Source: an uncultured Prevotellaceae bacterium
GTDB taxonomy: Bacteria; Bacteroidota; Bacteroidia; Bacteroidales; Bacteroidaceae
Direction of reading: 5' to 3'
NCBI GenBank assembly: GCA_947169245.1
Contig: CAMVPA010000027.1
Coordinates: 1 to 46,391, forward strand
Length of the DNA: 46,391 bases
Every line of letters begins with the position of its first letter. Position 1 is the first letter of the stretch. Shown piece after piece: positions 24,516 to 32,371 of the stretch. A program made the translations under genes and the position numbers. The notes below the pieces were generated by a model that was given only the letters and a program-made list of their open reading frames with translations, was not told the DNA's origin and did no database searches.

Positions 24516-24523
24516 CAAAGGTA
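24516..24523 (-). promoter_or_regulatory. -7 element for pepT
   Basis: Minus-strand TACCTTTG, 23 bp before the ATG at 24493. Confidence 0.75.
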
Positions 24524-24649
24524 CGAATAAGTGAGGGAACTACCAAATTCTTGGCCCGATAATTGCGCGTAGCGCCTATGTTGACTGCGGGTAAACGTTA
24601 AAAGGTGAAAAATAAGGGACGGAATGTGTGGCTTTTCACCCTTTTTCGC

Positions 24650-24657
24650 TATCTTTG
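24650..24657 (+). promoter_or_regulatory. -7 element for the PCMD lipoprotein gene
   Basis: TATCTTTG ending 15 bp before the ATG at 24673. This supports that start over the upstream one at 24628. Confidence 0.7.
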
Positions 24658-24672
24658 CACTTTGAATTCCTT

Positions 24673-25854
24673 ATGAACGTGACTCAGAAGAAGATAACAC
24701 AATGGATGCTTGCTGCCGTCGTGGTTTGTTGTACCGCGATGCCGATGTTCACGTCGTGTATCAAGAACGAGCCGGCCAACAACGAGTGCGACGTCCTGAG
24801 TGCTTGGGTTGAAGGTGACGACTACGAGTCCTACTTCTATCAGAAGGGCCAGATGCAGGTTGAGGCTCTGCCCTCGAATGTCAGCGAGATTGTGTTCACT
24901 GTCCGTTCGCTGCTGTCGCTGCCGCCTATGCCTGTTTGCTTCAACCTGACTCCCGGAGCCACCATCAGTCCCGCCAGCGGCACCCCTCAGGACTTCACGT
25001 CGGGGCCTGTCACCTACACCGTGACGTCGGAGGATGGCGCGTGGAGACGTGAGTACAAGGTGCTGTTCCGCGAGGCCGACCTGCCCACCTACAAGTTCAG
25101 CTTCGAGCATGTGGAAGAGGAGTTGCTGGAGTCGAGCAACAGCACCTACCATGTGTTCTACGAGACCGACGAGGCAGATCAGCGTCATAACATCTGGTCG
25201 TCGGGCAATCAGGGCTTTGCCGTTGTCCAGGCCCGACTGACGCCCGAAAGGTTCCCCACCAAGTCCTCTCCCGATGGCTATCAGGGTAAGTGCGTCTGCC
25301 TGACCACGCAGTATGCCGGCGACCTCGCCAAGATGATGGGCAAGCCCATTGCTGCCGGCAATCTCTTTCTGGGTAGCTTCAATCTCATTCAGGTGCTCAT
25401 CGATCCGCTGAAAGCCACCGAGTTTGGCATTCCCATCGACAAGGAACCGGTGCGTGTGACGGGCTATTATAAATATAAGGTAGGCGAGAAGTTCACCAAT
25501 AAGAGCATGAAGGAGGTGGCTGACCGTATCGATGAGGCTCACATCTACGCCGTGTTCTACCGCAATACCGATGCCGACGGCAACAAGGTTGTGCTCTATG
25601 GCGACGACGTGCTCACCAGTCCCTACATTGTCAGCAAGGCTCAGGTCAAGGCGCTGCCCCAGACCGACGAGTGGACGCGCTTCGAGATGTTCTTCGAGGG
25701 TGACGATGCCGATCCCGCCGTGCTGGAGTCGTTGGGCTACAGCATGACGCTGGTGTTCTCGTCGAGCAAGAACGGCGACACCTTTGAGGGTGCCATCGGC
25801 AGCACGCTCTATGTCGACGAAGTGGAAGTGTCGTTTGAGGAAGAGGAGGAATAA
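24673..25854 (+). CDS. PCMD-domain surface lipoprotein
   Basis: 393 aa. Signal peptide with lipobox MFTSC (Cys29). An N-terminal beta-sandwich module (~40-150; SEIVFTVRSLL, LTPGATISPASGTPQDF, VTYTVTSEDGAWRREYKVLF) has the DUF4971/Big-like pattern of glycan-related lipoproteins. The C-terminal ~160-390 matches the PCMD (putative carbohydrate metabolism) domain: YKFSFEHVEEE, NIWSSGNQGFAV, ATEFGIPIDKEPVRVTGYYKYK, EAHIYAVFYRN and a final GSTLYVDEVEV. It is likely outer-membrane anchored and glycan-binding. The next gene starts 3 bp on, so the two probably act together. Confidence 0.82.
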   Translation: MNVTQKKITQWMLAAVVVCCTAMPMFTSCIKNEPANNECDVLSAWVEGDDYESYFYQKGQMQVEALPSNVSEIVFTVRSLLSLPPMPVCFNLTPGATISPASGTPQDFTSGPVTYTVTSEDGAWRREYKVLFREADLPTYKFSFEHVEEELLESSNSTYHVFYETDEADQRHNIWSSGNQGFAVVQARLTPERFPTKSSPDGYQGKCVCLTTQYAGDLAKMMGKPIAAGNLFLGSFNLIQVLIDPLKATEFGIPIDKEPVRVTGYYKYKVGEKFTNKSMKEVADRIDEAHIYAVFYRNTDADGNKVVLYGDDVLTSPYIVSKAQVKALPQTDEWTRFEMFFEGDDADPAVLESLGYSMTLVFSSSKNGDTFEGAIGSTLYVDEVEVSFEEEEE

Positions 25855-25857
25855 GCC

Positions 25858-26619
25858 ATGAATAGGAAGATGATTCTACAGACTGCCGTTGCCGTCGTCA
25901 TGATGATGGGTGGGCATCGCGTCATGGCCGACAACCTCATGGCCGACCTGCAGCTGAAGGCCCGTGTGGGCTACAGCATTGGCGGGACGGCTCCGCTCGG
26001 CATGCCTGCCACCATCCGCAGCATCGACTCCTACTCGCTGACGCCCTCGCTGACGTTTGGCCTCGATGCTGCCGTGCCGCTGTCCGATGCCGTTGGTCTT
26101 GCTGTCGGTCTTCATGTCGGCAACAAGGCCATGAAGGTCGAGGTCACCACCAAGGCCTACCACATGGAGATGAAGAAGGGCGACAGCCAGATTGAGGGTC
26201 TCTTCACCGGTCATGTGAAGCAGGACGTGACCCAGTGGATGCTTACCCTTCCTCTGCAGGCTACCTATAGCCTGAGTGAGAAGCTCGTGCTCCGTGGCGG
26301 TCCATACGCGTCGCTGCTGTTGCACCGCGACTTCAGCGGCATTGCCTCCGACGGCTATCTGCGGCAGGGCAATCCCACGGGACCGAAGATTGAGATAGGC
26401 AACAAGGAGGGCGAGTGGGCCACCTACGACTTCAGCGACGAGATGCGTCCCTTGCAGTTTGGCGTGGGCGTGGGTGCCGATTGGCTGTTGGGCAGCTGTT
26501 TCGGTCTTTCTGCCGATCTCGACTGGGGGCTGACGGGCATCTTCAAGAGCGAGTTCAAGACGGTGGAGCAGACGCTCTATCCCATTTACGGCACCATCGG
26601 TGCCTTCTATCAGTTTTAA
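25858..26619 (+). CDS. outer-membrane beta-barrel protein
   Basis: 253 aa. N-terminal signal peptide (MILQTAVAVVMMMGGHRVMA). Then alternating strands typical of the PF13568-type small barrel: LQLKARVGYSIGGTAPL, SLTFGLDAAVPLSDAVGLAVGLHVGNK, MLTLPLQATYSLSEKLVLRGGPYAS, FGVGVGADWLL and a final YPIYGTIGAFYQF with the terminal aromatic. It follows the PCMD lipoprotein by 3 bp and is probably co-expressed with it. The role is unknown. Confidence 0.8.
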   Translation: MNRKMILQTAVAVVMMMGGHRVMADNLMADLQLKARVGYSIGGTAPLGMPATIRSIDSYSLTPSLTFGLDAAVPLSDAVGLAVGLHVGNKAMKVEVTTKAYHMEMKKGDSQIEGLFTGHVKQDVTQWMLTLPLQATYSLSEKLVLRGGPYASLLLHRDFSGIASDGYLRQGNPTGPKIEIGNKEGEWATYDFSDEMRPLQFGVGVGADWLLGSCFGLSADLDWGLTGIFKSEFKTVEQTLYPIYGTIGAFYQF

Positions 26620-26641
26620 GACATAACATTAGTCATCATAT

Positions 26642-28453
26642 ATGGAAGAATATATCGTTTCTGCGCGAAAGTACCGCCCGATGTCGTTCGACACGGTGGT
26701 TGGGCAGTCGGCACTCACGACGACACTGAAGAATGCGGTGAAGTCGGGCAAGTTGGCCCATGCCTACCTGTTCTGCGGTCCGCGCGGCGTGGGTAAGACC
26801 ACCTGCGCCCGCATCTTCGCCAAGGCCATCAACTGCCAGAACCCTACCAGCGACGGCGAGGCCTGTAATGCCTGTGAGTCGTGCCAGTCGTTCAACGAGC
26901 AGCGCTCGCTGAACATCTTCGAGCTCGACGCCGCGTCGAACAACTCGGTGGAGCACATCAAGACGCTCATGGAGCAGACGCGCATCCCGCCGCAGGTAGG
27001 CCGCTACAAGGTATTCATCATCGACGAGGTGCACATGCTCTCGACGGCCGCTTTCAACGCCTTTCTGAAGACGCTGGAGGAGCCGCCCGCACATGTCATC
27101 TTTGTCCTGGCGACGACCGAGAAGCACAAGATACTGCCCACCATCCTCAGCCGTTGTCAGATCTACGACTTCGAGCGCATGTCGGTGCAGAACACCGTCA
27201 ACCACCTGAAGATGGTGGCCCAGAAGGAGGGCATCCAGTATGAGGAGGAGGCGCTGGCCGTCATTGCCGAGAAGGCCGACGGCGGCATGCGCGACGCCCT
27301 CTCCATCTTCGACCAGGCGGCGTCGTTCTGTCAGGGCAACATCACCTACCAGAAGGTCATCGAGGACCTGAACGTGCTCGACTCTGAGTACTACTTCCGC
27401 ATCGTCGACTATAGCATCAGCAATAAGGTGAGCGACATCATGGTGTTGCTCAACGACGTCATCAACAAGGGCTTCGACGGCGGACTGCTCTTCCAGGGAC
27501 TGGCTAAGCACGTGCGCAATGTGCTGATGGCCAAGGACCCGCAGACGCTGCCTCTCCTGGAGGTCAGCGAGCAGCAGCGTCAGCGCTATCAGGAGCAGGC
27601 CCAGCGTGCCGAGACGCGCTTCTGCTACGAGGCGCTCCGCCTGATGAACCAGTGTGACATCAACTACCGCCAGTCCAGCAACAAGCGCCTGTTGGTGGAG
27701 CTGACGCTTATCGAGGTGGCTCAGATTACACAGCCCGACGACAGCGCCGGCAGTGGGCGTAAGCCCAGAAGATTGAAATCCCTGTTTAAGCAACTGATCC
27801 AGCAGGCACAGCCCAAGCAGTCGGCTCCGCAGGTGGCCGCGGCTGCGCATGCTGGTAGTAATGTCGAGGTGCGAGGTGCGAGGTGCGAGGTGCGAGGTAC
27901 AACGGACGAGGTACGAGGTGCGAGGCCTGAGGTGCGAGGTAACCAACAAACAGCTACTCCGGCACCGCGCCCGACCATCAAGGCGTCGAGTCTTGGCTCC
28001 TCATGGAAGAATCTGCGGCAGCAGAGCCACAACTCGAAGATGAACATCCCACCAGGCGTCCCCGGCTTCTCCGATGCCAAGGTCGACGAGCAGTCGTCGT
28101 TCACGCAGGATGAACTGGAACTGCAGTGGCTGTCAATGTGCAACCGCATGCCGCAACAGCTTGTGGCCATCGCCACGCGCATGAAGAATATGACTCCACG
28201 CATCACCACACTGCCTGCCGTCGAGGTCGTCGTGAGCAACGATCTTGTCAAGGAGGAGATGGAGCGCATCCATGGCAGCATCGTCAACACGCTGAAGCTG
28301 TATCTCAAGAACAACGCCATCACGCTGACCGTCACGGTGGCACAAATGGAGAAAGTGCGGGTGCTGACACGTAGCGAGCAGTTTGAGGAACTGTGCCGTC
28401 AGAACCCCTCCGTCGAGAAACTACGCGAATTATTAGATTTGGAAATAGCATAA
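26642..28453 (+). CDS. dnaX: DNA polymerase III subunit gamma/tau
   Basis: 603 aa. Clamp-loader ATPase. Walker A is GPRGVGKTT. The zinc module is Cys-rich (CQNPTSDGEACNACESC). Next come ELDAASNNSVEHIK, Walker B FIIDEVHML, sensor 1 VLATTEKHKI and the arginine finger LSRCQIYDF. Domain III and the tau-type C-terminus follow (LVKEEMERIHGSIVNTLKLYLK). Residues ~409-433 (EVRGARCEVRG...EVRG) come from a CGAGGTR heptamer array inserted in the linker before the C-terminal domain. It is followed within 8 bp by the DivIC gene. Confidence 0.95.
   Translation: MEEYIVSARKYRPMSFDTVVGQSALTTTLKNAVKSGKLAHAYLFCGPRGVGKTTCARIFAKAINCQNPTSDGEACNACESCQSFNEQRSLNIFELDAASNNSVEHIKTLMEQTRIPPQVGRYKVFIIDEVHMLSTAAFNAFLKTLEEPPAHVIFVLATTEKHKILPTILSRCQIYDFERMSVQNTVNHLKMVAQKEGIQYEEEALAVIAEKADGGMRDALSIFDQAASFCQGNITYQKVIEDLNVLDSEYYFRIVDYSISNKVSDIMVLLNDVINKGFDGGLLFQGLAKHVRNVLMAKDPQTLPLLEVSEQQRQRYQEQAQRAETRFCYEALRLMNQCDINYRQSSNKRLLVELTLIEVAQITQPDDSAGSGRKPRRLKSLFKQLIQQAQPKQSAPQVAAAAHAGSNVEVRGARCEVRGTTDEVRGARPEVRGNQQTATPAPRPTIKASSLGSSWKNLRQQSHNSKMNIPPGVPGFSDAKVDEQSSFTQDELELQWLSMCNRMPQQLVAIATRMKNMTPRITTLPAVEVVVSNDLVKEEMERIHGSIVNTLKLYLKNNAITLTVTVAQMEKVRVLTRSEQFEELCRQNPSVEKLRELLDLEIA
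27865..27940. repeat. CGAGGTR heptamer array inside dnaX
   Basis: About 10 degenerate 7-bp units, in frame with dnaX and read as EVRGARC/EVRGTTD-type heptapeptides. All three forward frames of a perfect CGAGGTR array are free of stops. Confidence 0.92.
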
Positions 28454-28461
28454 CATCATAT

Positions 28462-28821
28462 ATGAGTAAGATTAAGAAAGTTATTCTGAAGTTCTGGCAC
28501 CTGCCGTTCATGAAGTACGCGGTGACTATCGTTATTGGCGCCCTGCTTGTGGGCTTCGTGGGTGAGAACAGTGTTTGGGCTCATTTGCGCAACTTACAGC
28601 GCATCAGTCAGTTGGAGGACGACATCGACGAATACAACAGCCGCCATCAGCGCGACCAGTTGCAGCTTCAGCGTCTCGACGCAAATCCGAAGGCGATGGA
28701 GAAGATTGCCCGTGAGCGTTATTTCATGAAGGCCGACGACGAGGATATCTTTATCCTCAGCGACGACAACCGTCATACAAACACCCTGTTACCCGACTCC
28801 ACCGATGCTACAACTGAATAA
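28462..28821 (+). CDS. DivIC/FtsB-family septum formation protein
   Basis: 119 aa from MSKIKKVILKFWHLPFMKY (the longer frame overlaps dnaX). One membrane helix (residues ~15-35, YAVTIVIGALLVGFVG) is followed by a periplasmic coiled coil (LRNLQRISQLEDDIDEYNSRHQRDQLQLQRLD) and the family segment KIARERYFMKADDEDIFIL. It bridges FtsL and the septal peptidoglycan synthases during division. The gene begins 8 bp after dnaX. Its last ~13 codons are duplicated downstream (see the tandem repeat). Confidence 0.85.
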   Translation: MSKIKKVILKFWHLPFMKYAVTIVIGALLVGFVGENSVWAHLRNLQRISQLEDDIDEYNSRHQRDQLQLQRLDANPKAMEKIARERYFMKADDEDIFILSDDNRHTNTLLPDSTDATTE

Positions 28822-28858
28822 CCCTGTTACCCGACTCCACCGATGCGACAACTGAATA
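28783..28858. repeat. 38-bp tandem duplication across a gene boundary
   Basis: Copies 28783-28820 and 28821-28858 differ at a single base. Copy 1 encodes the end of the DivIC protein. Copy 2 supplies the ATG (28843) and first codons (MRQLN) of the next gene. Confidence 0.95.
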
Positions 28859-29244
28859 AAATAGAAACCGCCATCTTCCTTACCGGTGCCCTCCTGATGG
28901 TCATCGGTGCCGGCGCTAGCCTGCTTCAGTGGGCGGTGGCGCCCTATGTCTTTGCTGTGGGGGCCTTAGGCTTCGCCTCGATGCAGATGCAGCAGCGCTA
29001 CGACGGCCAGAATTTCACCATCCGCCGTCTGCGCCGCATCATGCTGCTCAGCGATGTCCTCTTCCTCGTCTCCGCCGTCCTGATGTTTGCTGGCCAGAAG
29101 AATATCTTCGGACTCTCCCAGATAACCTTCCTGCAGTATGTCTACAACAAGTGGGTGGTGACGTTGCTCATTGCAGCCATCCTCCAGCTGTACACTACGC
29201 ACAGGATAGGGAACGAGCTGGAGCAAGAGGCAAAAAAACGCTAA
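28843..29244 (+). CDS. four-helix inner-membrane protein
   Basis: 133 aa with four hydrophobic segments: IFLTGALLMVIGAGASLLQW (~12-31), VAPYVFAVGALGFASM, RIMLLSDVLFLVSAVLMFAG and KWVVTLLIAAILQLYTTH, ending in a charged tail EQEAKKR. No family name is clear to me, but similar small proteins follow the DivIC gene in Bacteroidales. The start lies in the duplicated 38-bp copy. The gene is followed by a strong terminator, so dnaX-DivIC-this gene form a transcript. Confidence 0.75.
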   Translation: MRQLNKIETAIFLTGALLMVIGAGASLLQWAVAPYVFAVGALGFASMQMQQRYDGQNFTIRRLRRIMLLSDVLFLVSAVLMFAGQKNIFGLSQITFLQYVYNKWVVTLLIAAILQLYTTHRIGNELEQEAKKR

Positions 29245-29248
29245 AAGA

Positions 29249-29282
29249 TTGCGCATTTGTTTTAAAATGCGCAAATTTTTTT
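29249..29282 (+). terminator. intrinsic terminator of the dnaX transcript
   Basis: The 10-bp stem TTGCGCATTT/AAATGCGCAA with a 6-base loop is followed by ATTTTTTT. Confidence 0.9.
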
Positions 29283-29303
29283 CCGTACCTCGATAATACG
29301 TTG

Positions 29304-29311
29304 TACTTTTG
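29304..29311 (+). promoter_or_regulatory. -7 element for the lipoprotein-pyrC transcript
   Basis: TACTTTTG, 18 bp before the ATG at 29330 and just after the terminator. It probably drives the overlapping genes to plsC. Confidence 0.7.
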
Positions 29312-29329
29312 TACCGATAAACTATCGTT

Positions 29330-30121
29330 ATGAACAAAAGTCTACTCTATGTGCTTGCCGCCGTCGGCGTACTGACCTCCTGTGCTGAGAGCTATTCGGT
29401 GCAAGGCTCGTCGTCGATTGCATCTCTCGACGGCAGCAAACTCTACCTGAAGGCCGTTAAGTCGGGCGAACTGAAGAACATCGATTCCTGCGATGTCGTT
29501 CACGGACAGTTCCGTTTCAGCGGTCTGCTCGACACGGTGCGCATGACCACCCTCTTCATGGACGACGAAGGTATCATGCCCGTCGTGCTGGAGAAAGGCG
29601 AGATCAGCATCCGCATCGACAACACCTCACGACGCGTCACCGGTACGCCCCTCAACGAGGAACTCTACGACTTCCTGAACCGTCATGACCAGCTCGACAA
29701 CGAGATGTCGGAACTGACGCACCGACATAGCCAGATGCTGCTGGAGGGCGAGGATGAGGATGCCATCAACCAAGTGCTCAGCCTCGAGGCCGCCCGCATC
29801 GCCCAGCAGGAAGACAGTCTGGTGACACATTTCATCATCGACAACTTCGACAACGTCCTTGGCCCCGGCGTGTTCATGATGATGACGGGCAGCTATCCCT
29901 ATCCCGTGCTGACGCCGCAGATTGAGGATATCATGAGCAAGGCTACGGCTAAGTTCAAGAACGACCCTTACGTCAAGGAGTACTACCAGACGGCTAACGA
30001 GATACAGGCTCGTGAGAACGGCCTCGTCGATGACGATACCATGCCGCCGCCACAGACTCAGCAGGCACCGCTGACGCAGTCGCCGCTGGTGCAGAACGAC
30101 TCAACCATCAACAAAGAATGA
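29330..30121 (+). CDS. DUF4369-domain lipoprotein
   Basis: 263 aa. Lipobox LTSC (Cys18) after MNKSLLYVLAAVGV. The N-terminal beta module (SIASLDGSKLYLKAVKSGEL, DSCDVVHGQFRFSGLLDTV, PVVLEKGEISIRID, RVTGTPLNEELYDF) matches the DUF4369 domain often fused to thioredoxin-like folds in Bacteroidales. Here a helical domain with HDQLDNEMSELTHRHSQMLL follows instead, and no thioredoxin CxxC is present. The C-terminus is Pro/Gln-rich. The gene overlaps pyrC by 4 bp (ATGA). Confidence 0.82.
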   Translation: MNKSLLYVLAAVGVLTSCAESYSVQGSSSIASLDGSKLYLKAVKSGELKNIDSCDVVHGQFRFSGLLDTVRMTTLFMDDEGIMPVVLEKGEISIRIDNTSRRVTGTPLNEELYDFLNRHDQLDNEMSELTHRHSQMLLEGEDEDAINQVLSLEAARIAQQEDSLVTHFIIDNFDNVLGPGVFMMMTGSYPYPVLTPQIEDIMSKATAKFKNDPYVKEYYQTANEIQARENGLVDDDTMPPPQTQQAPLTQSPLVQNDSTINKE

Positions 30122-31539
30122 GAACACTGATTAAGGGAGGCACACTTGTCAACGAAGGCAAGACACAGAAGGCCTCCATCCTGATAGAGGACGGCGACAT
30201 AAGCGCCATCCTTCCCGCAGGGCAACATCCCGACGCATCGTCCGATGAGACGGTCGATGCCTCGGGATGCTTCGTTCTGCCTGGTATCATCGACGCCCAC
30301 GTCCACTTCCGTGAGCCAGGGCTGACCGAGAAGGCCGACATCGACACAGAGAGCCGTGCCGCTGCCGCCGGTGGCGTCACCACCTACTTCGACATGCCCA
30401 ACTGCGTGCCGCAGACCACGACCCTCGAGGCCCTGGAAGAGAAGTTCCAGTTGGCAGCCCGCAAGAGCCACGTCAACTACGCGTTCTTCTTCGGGGCTAC
30501 CAACGACAACGTCGACCTTTTCCCGCAACTGCCCGCCGACCACATACCCGGTATCAAGCTCTTCATGGGCTCGTCGACGGGCAACATGCTCGTCGACGGC
30601 GACGCCCAGTTGCGCCGCATCTTTGCGTCGGCAGCACCGCTACCGCTGATGGCACACTGCGAGGATACCGGCATCATCAACCGCAACATGGCTGCTGCCA
30701 AACAGGCTTGGGGCGACGACCCTCCTGTGAATCTCCATGCGATGATACGCAGCGAGGAGGCCTGTCTGGCTTCTACGCGTAAGGCCGTCGAACTGGCTAA
30801 GGAATATGGTACGCGTCTGCATGTGGCACATGTGTCGACGGCAGAAGAGCTCGAACTATTTTCGAGGTACGAGGTGCGAGGTACGAGGTACGAGGATAGT
30901 ACAAGCGCTGACAGTAATCTCGTACCTCGTACCTCGAACCTCGTACCTCGAGTCACCGCGGAAGCCTGCGTCGGGCACCTCTACTTCACCATGCTCGACC
31001 ACGAGCGCCTCGGCGCCCGCATCAAGGTGAATCCCGCCATCAAGAGCCCTGTTGACCAGTTCATGCTGCGCCAGGCACTCACCGACGGGCGCATCGCCGT
31101 CGTCGGCACCGACCATGCGCCCCATCTGCTGTCACAGAAGGAGGGCGGCTGTGCCCGTGCTGCCAGCGGCATGCCCATGATACAGTTCTCGCTGGTTACC
31201 ATGCTGGAGCTTGTCGACGAGAAGGTGCTGACGCTCAGCCGTCTTGTCGAGCTGATGGCCCATAATCCGGCCCGCCTCTTCGGCGTCCAGCGTCGCGGCT
31301 TCCTGCGTCCCGGCTACCGTGCCGACATCGTTGTCGTGCGTCCCCACAGCCCGTGGACCGTCACCCCTGAGTGTGTTGAGAGCCGTTGCGGCTGGAGTCC
31401 CGTCGAGGGGCACACCTACCAGTGGCGCGTGGAGCGCACGCTCTGCAACGGCCACACCGTCTATGCCGACGGCACCGTCGATGCAGCATATATCGGCGAG
31501 TCCGTTCTATTCCATCATGCCGATGACCCTCAGCTATAG
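30118..31539 (+). CDS. pyrC: dihydroorotase with a 30-residue repeat-encoded insertion
   Basis: 473 aa. Third step of pyrimidine synthesis, closing carbamoyl-aspartate to dihydroorotate. Zinc and catalytic motifs are complete: IDAHVHFREPG, the carboxylated Lys in GIKLFMGSSTG, LMAHCED, LHVAHVSTAEE and VGTDHAPH. Between HVSTAEELELF and VTAEACVGHLYF, residues ~249-278 (RYEVRGTRYED ... LVPRTSNLVPR) are encoded by an inverted pair of CGAGGTR arrays. Homologues as I know them pass directly between the two segments. The insertion is in frame and leaves the catalytic residues intact, so the protein is probably active. Overlaps the neighbours on both sides. Confidence 0.93.
   Translation: MRTLIKGGTLVNEGKTQKASILIEDGDISAILPAGQHPDASSDETVDASGCFVLPGIIDAHVHFREPGLTEKADIDTESRAAAAGGVTTYFDMPNCVPQTTTLEALEEKFQLAARKSHVNYAFFFGATNDNVDLFPQLPADHIPGIKLFMGSSTGNMLVDGDAQLRRIFASAAPLPLMAHCEDTGIINRNMAAAKQAWGDDPPVNLHAMIRSEEACLASTRKAVELAKEYGTRLHVAHVSTAEELELFSRYEVRGTRYEDSTSADSNLVPRTSNLVPRVTAEACVGHLYFTMLDHERLGARIKVNPAIKSPVDQFMLRQALTDGRIAVVGTDHAPHLLSQKEGGCARAASGMPMIQFSLVTMLELVDEKVLTLSRLVELMAHNPARLFGVQRRGFLRPGYRADIVVVRPHSPWTVTPECVESRCGWSPVEGHTYQWRVERTLCNGHTVYADGTVDAAYIGESVLFHHADDPQL
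30863..30952. repeat. inverted pair of CGAGGTR heptamer arrays inside pyrC
   Basis: Left arm 30863-30896 (about five CGAGGTR units), 22-bp loop, right arm 30919-30952 (complementary TACCTCG units). The arms can pair over about 34 bp. The whole element is in frame. Confidence 0.95.
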
Positions 31540-32371
31540 CATCGCCGACGTGGCGCCCTACATCAGCTGGCTTTACTTCGACCATGCCTGGGGCATGAGC
31601 GGGAAGCCCGAGACCGAGCGGCAGCAGCTGCGCCGCGAGGCTGAGGAGCGTCTGCAGCGCTATGCCGACCGTTATCGTACCTATGCCGTCTTCGAACTGT
31701 TCGACTGCTACAGCGAGGGGGAGGACATCGTTCTTTCTCGAGGTGCAAGAATACCTTGTCTGCGGCAACAACAGCAGGGCTCTGACTTCCTCTGCCTGGC
31801 TGACTTCATAGCCCCGCAAAACTATCCTCGTACCTCGTACCTCGCACCTCGTACCTCGAAAAAAAAACACCCCTCACCCCTCACCTCTATGATAGGTGTT
31901 TTCGCCACAAGCGTCGACAGCGGCCTGGAGACCGACTTCAGCAGCGACCCATACGAGAAGATGATGATGCAGCTGGTGGCCGACCGTCTGGCTGAGGCCA
32001 CTGCCGAGCGGCTCCATGAACAGGTGCGCCGTGAGTTCTGGGGCTATGCCCGTGACGAACAGCTCAGCATTGCCGACATGCTCGCCTGTCGCTATCAGGG
32101 CATCCGTCCTGCCGTCGGCTATCCCTCACTGCCCGATACCAGTCTGAACTTCGTGCTTGACCGTCTCCTCAATATGTCGCAGATAGGCATCCGCCTCACC
32201 GAGAGCGGCGCCATGCGGCCTCATGCCAGTGTCAGCGGGCTGATGCTGGCTTCGCCCCAGGCCCGCTACTTCAGCGTCGGCACCATCGGCGACGACCAGC
32301 TGAGCGACTATGCCCGTCGCCGCAGCCTCCCAGTCACCCTCATCCGTAAATACTTATCAGCCAATCTATGA
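31517..32371 (+). CDS. stand-alone MetH activation-domain protein
   Basis: 284 aa. Resembles the C-terminal activation domain of cobalamin-dependent methionine synthase, which binds S-adenosylmethionine for reductive reactivation: RYQGIRPAVGYPSLPDTS is the AdoMet-binding signature (R-P-A-x-G-Y-P), preceded by REFWGYARDEQL and followed by GIRLTESGAMRPHASVSGL. The catalytic modules of MetH are absent, so it must act on a separate partner or be a regulatory relative. Residues ~104-124 (RTSYLAPRTSKKKHPSPLTS) come from a heptamer array. The start could be 31517 or 31523; both overlap the pyrC end. The stop overlaps the next gene (ATGA). Confidence 0.82.
   Translation: MPMTLSYSIADVAPYISWLYFDHAWGMSGKPETERQQLRREAEERLQRYADRYRTYAVFELFDCYSEGEDIVLSRGARIPCLRQQQQGSDFLCLADFIAPQNYPRTSYLAPRTSKKKHPSPLTSMIGVFATSVDSGLETDFSSDPYEKMMMQLVADRLAEATAERLHEQVRREFWGYARDEQLSIADMLACRYQGIRPAVGYPSLPDTSLNFVLDRLLNMSQIGIRLTESGAMRPHASVSGLMLASPQARYFSVGTIGDDQLSDYARRRSLPVTLIRKYLSANL
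31826..31888. repeat. TACCTCG heptamer array in the MetH-activation gene
   Basis: Five TACCTCG-type units (31826-31859), then an A-run and a degenerate CACCCCT stretch to 31888. One isolated complementary unit (CGAGGTGC) lies at 31739-31746, possibly a decayed second arm. Confidence 0.88.

Noticed and set aside
26636..27949. 437-aa minus-strand open frame opposite dnaX
   Set aside because: Antisense shadow; the plus strand has all clamp-loader motifs.
30863..30952. CRISPR-like array
   Set aside because: Units are 7 bp without spacers and lie in a coding region; no cas genes are present.
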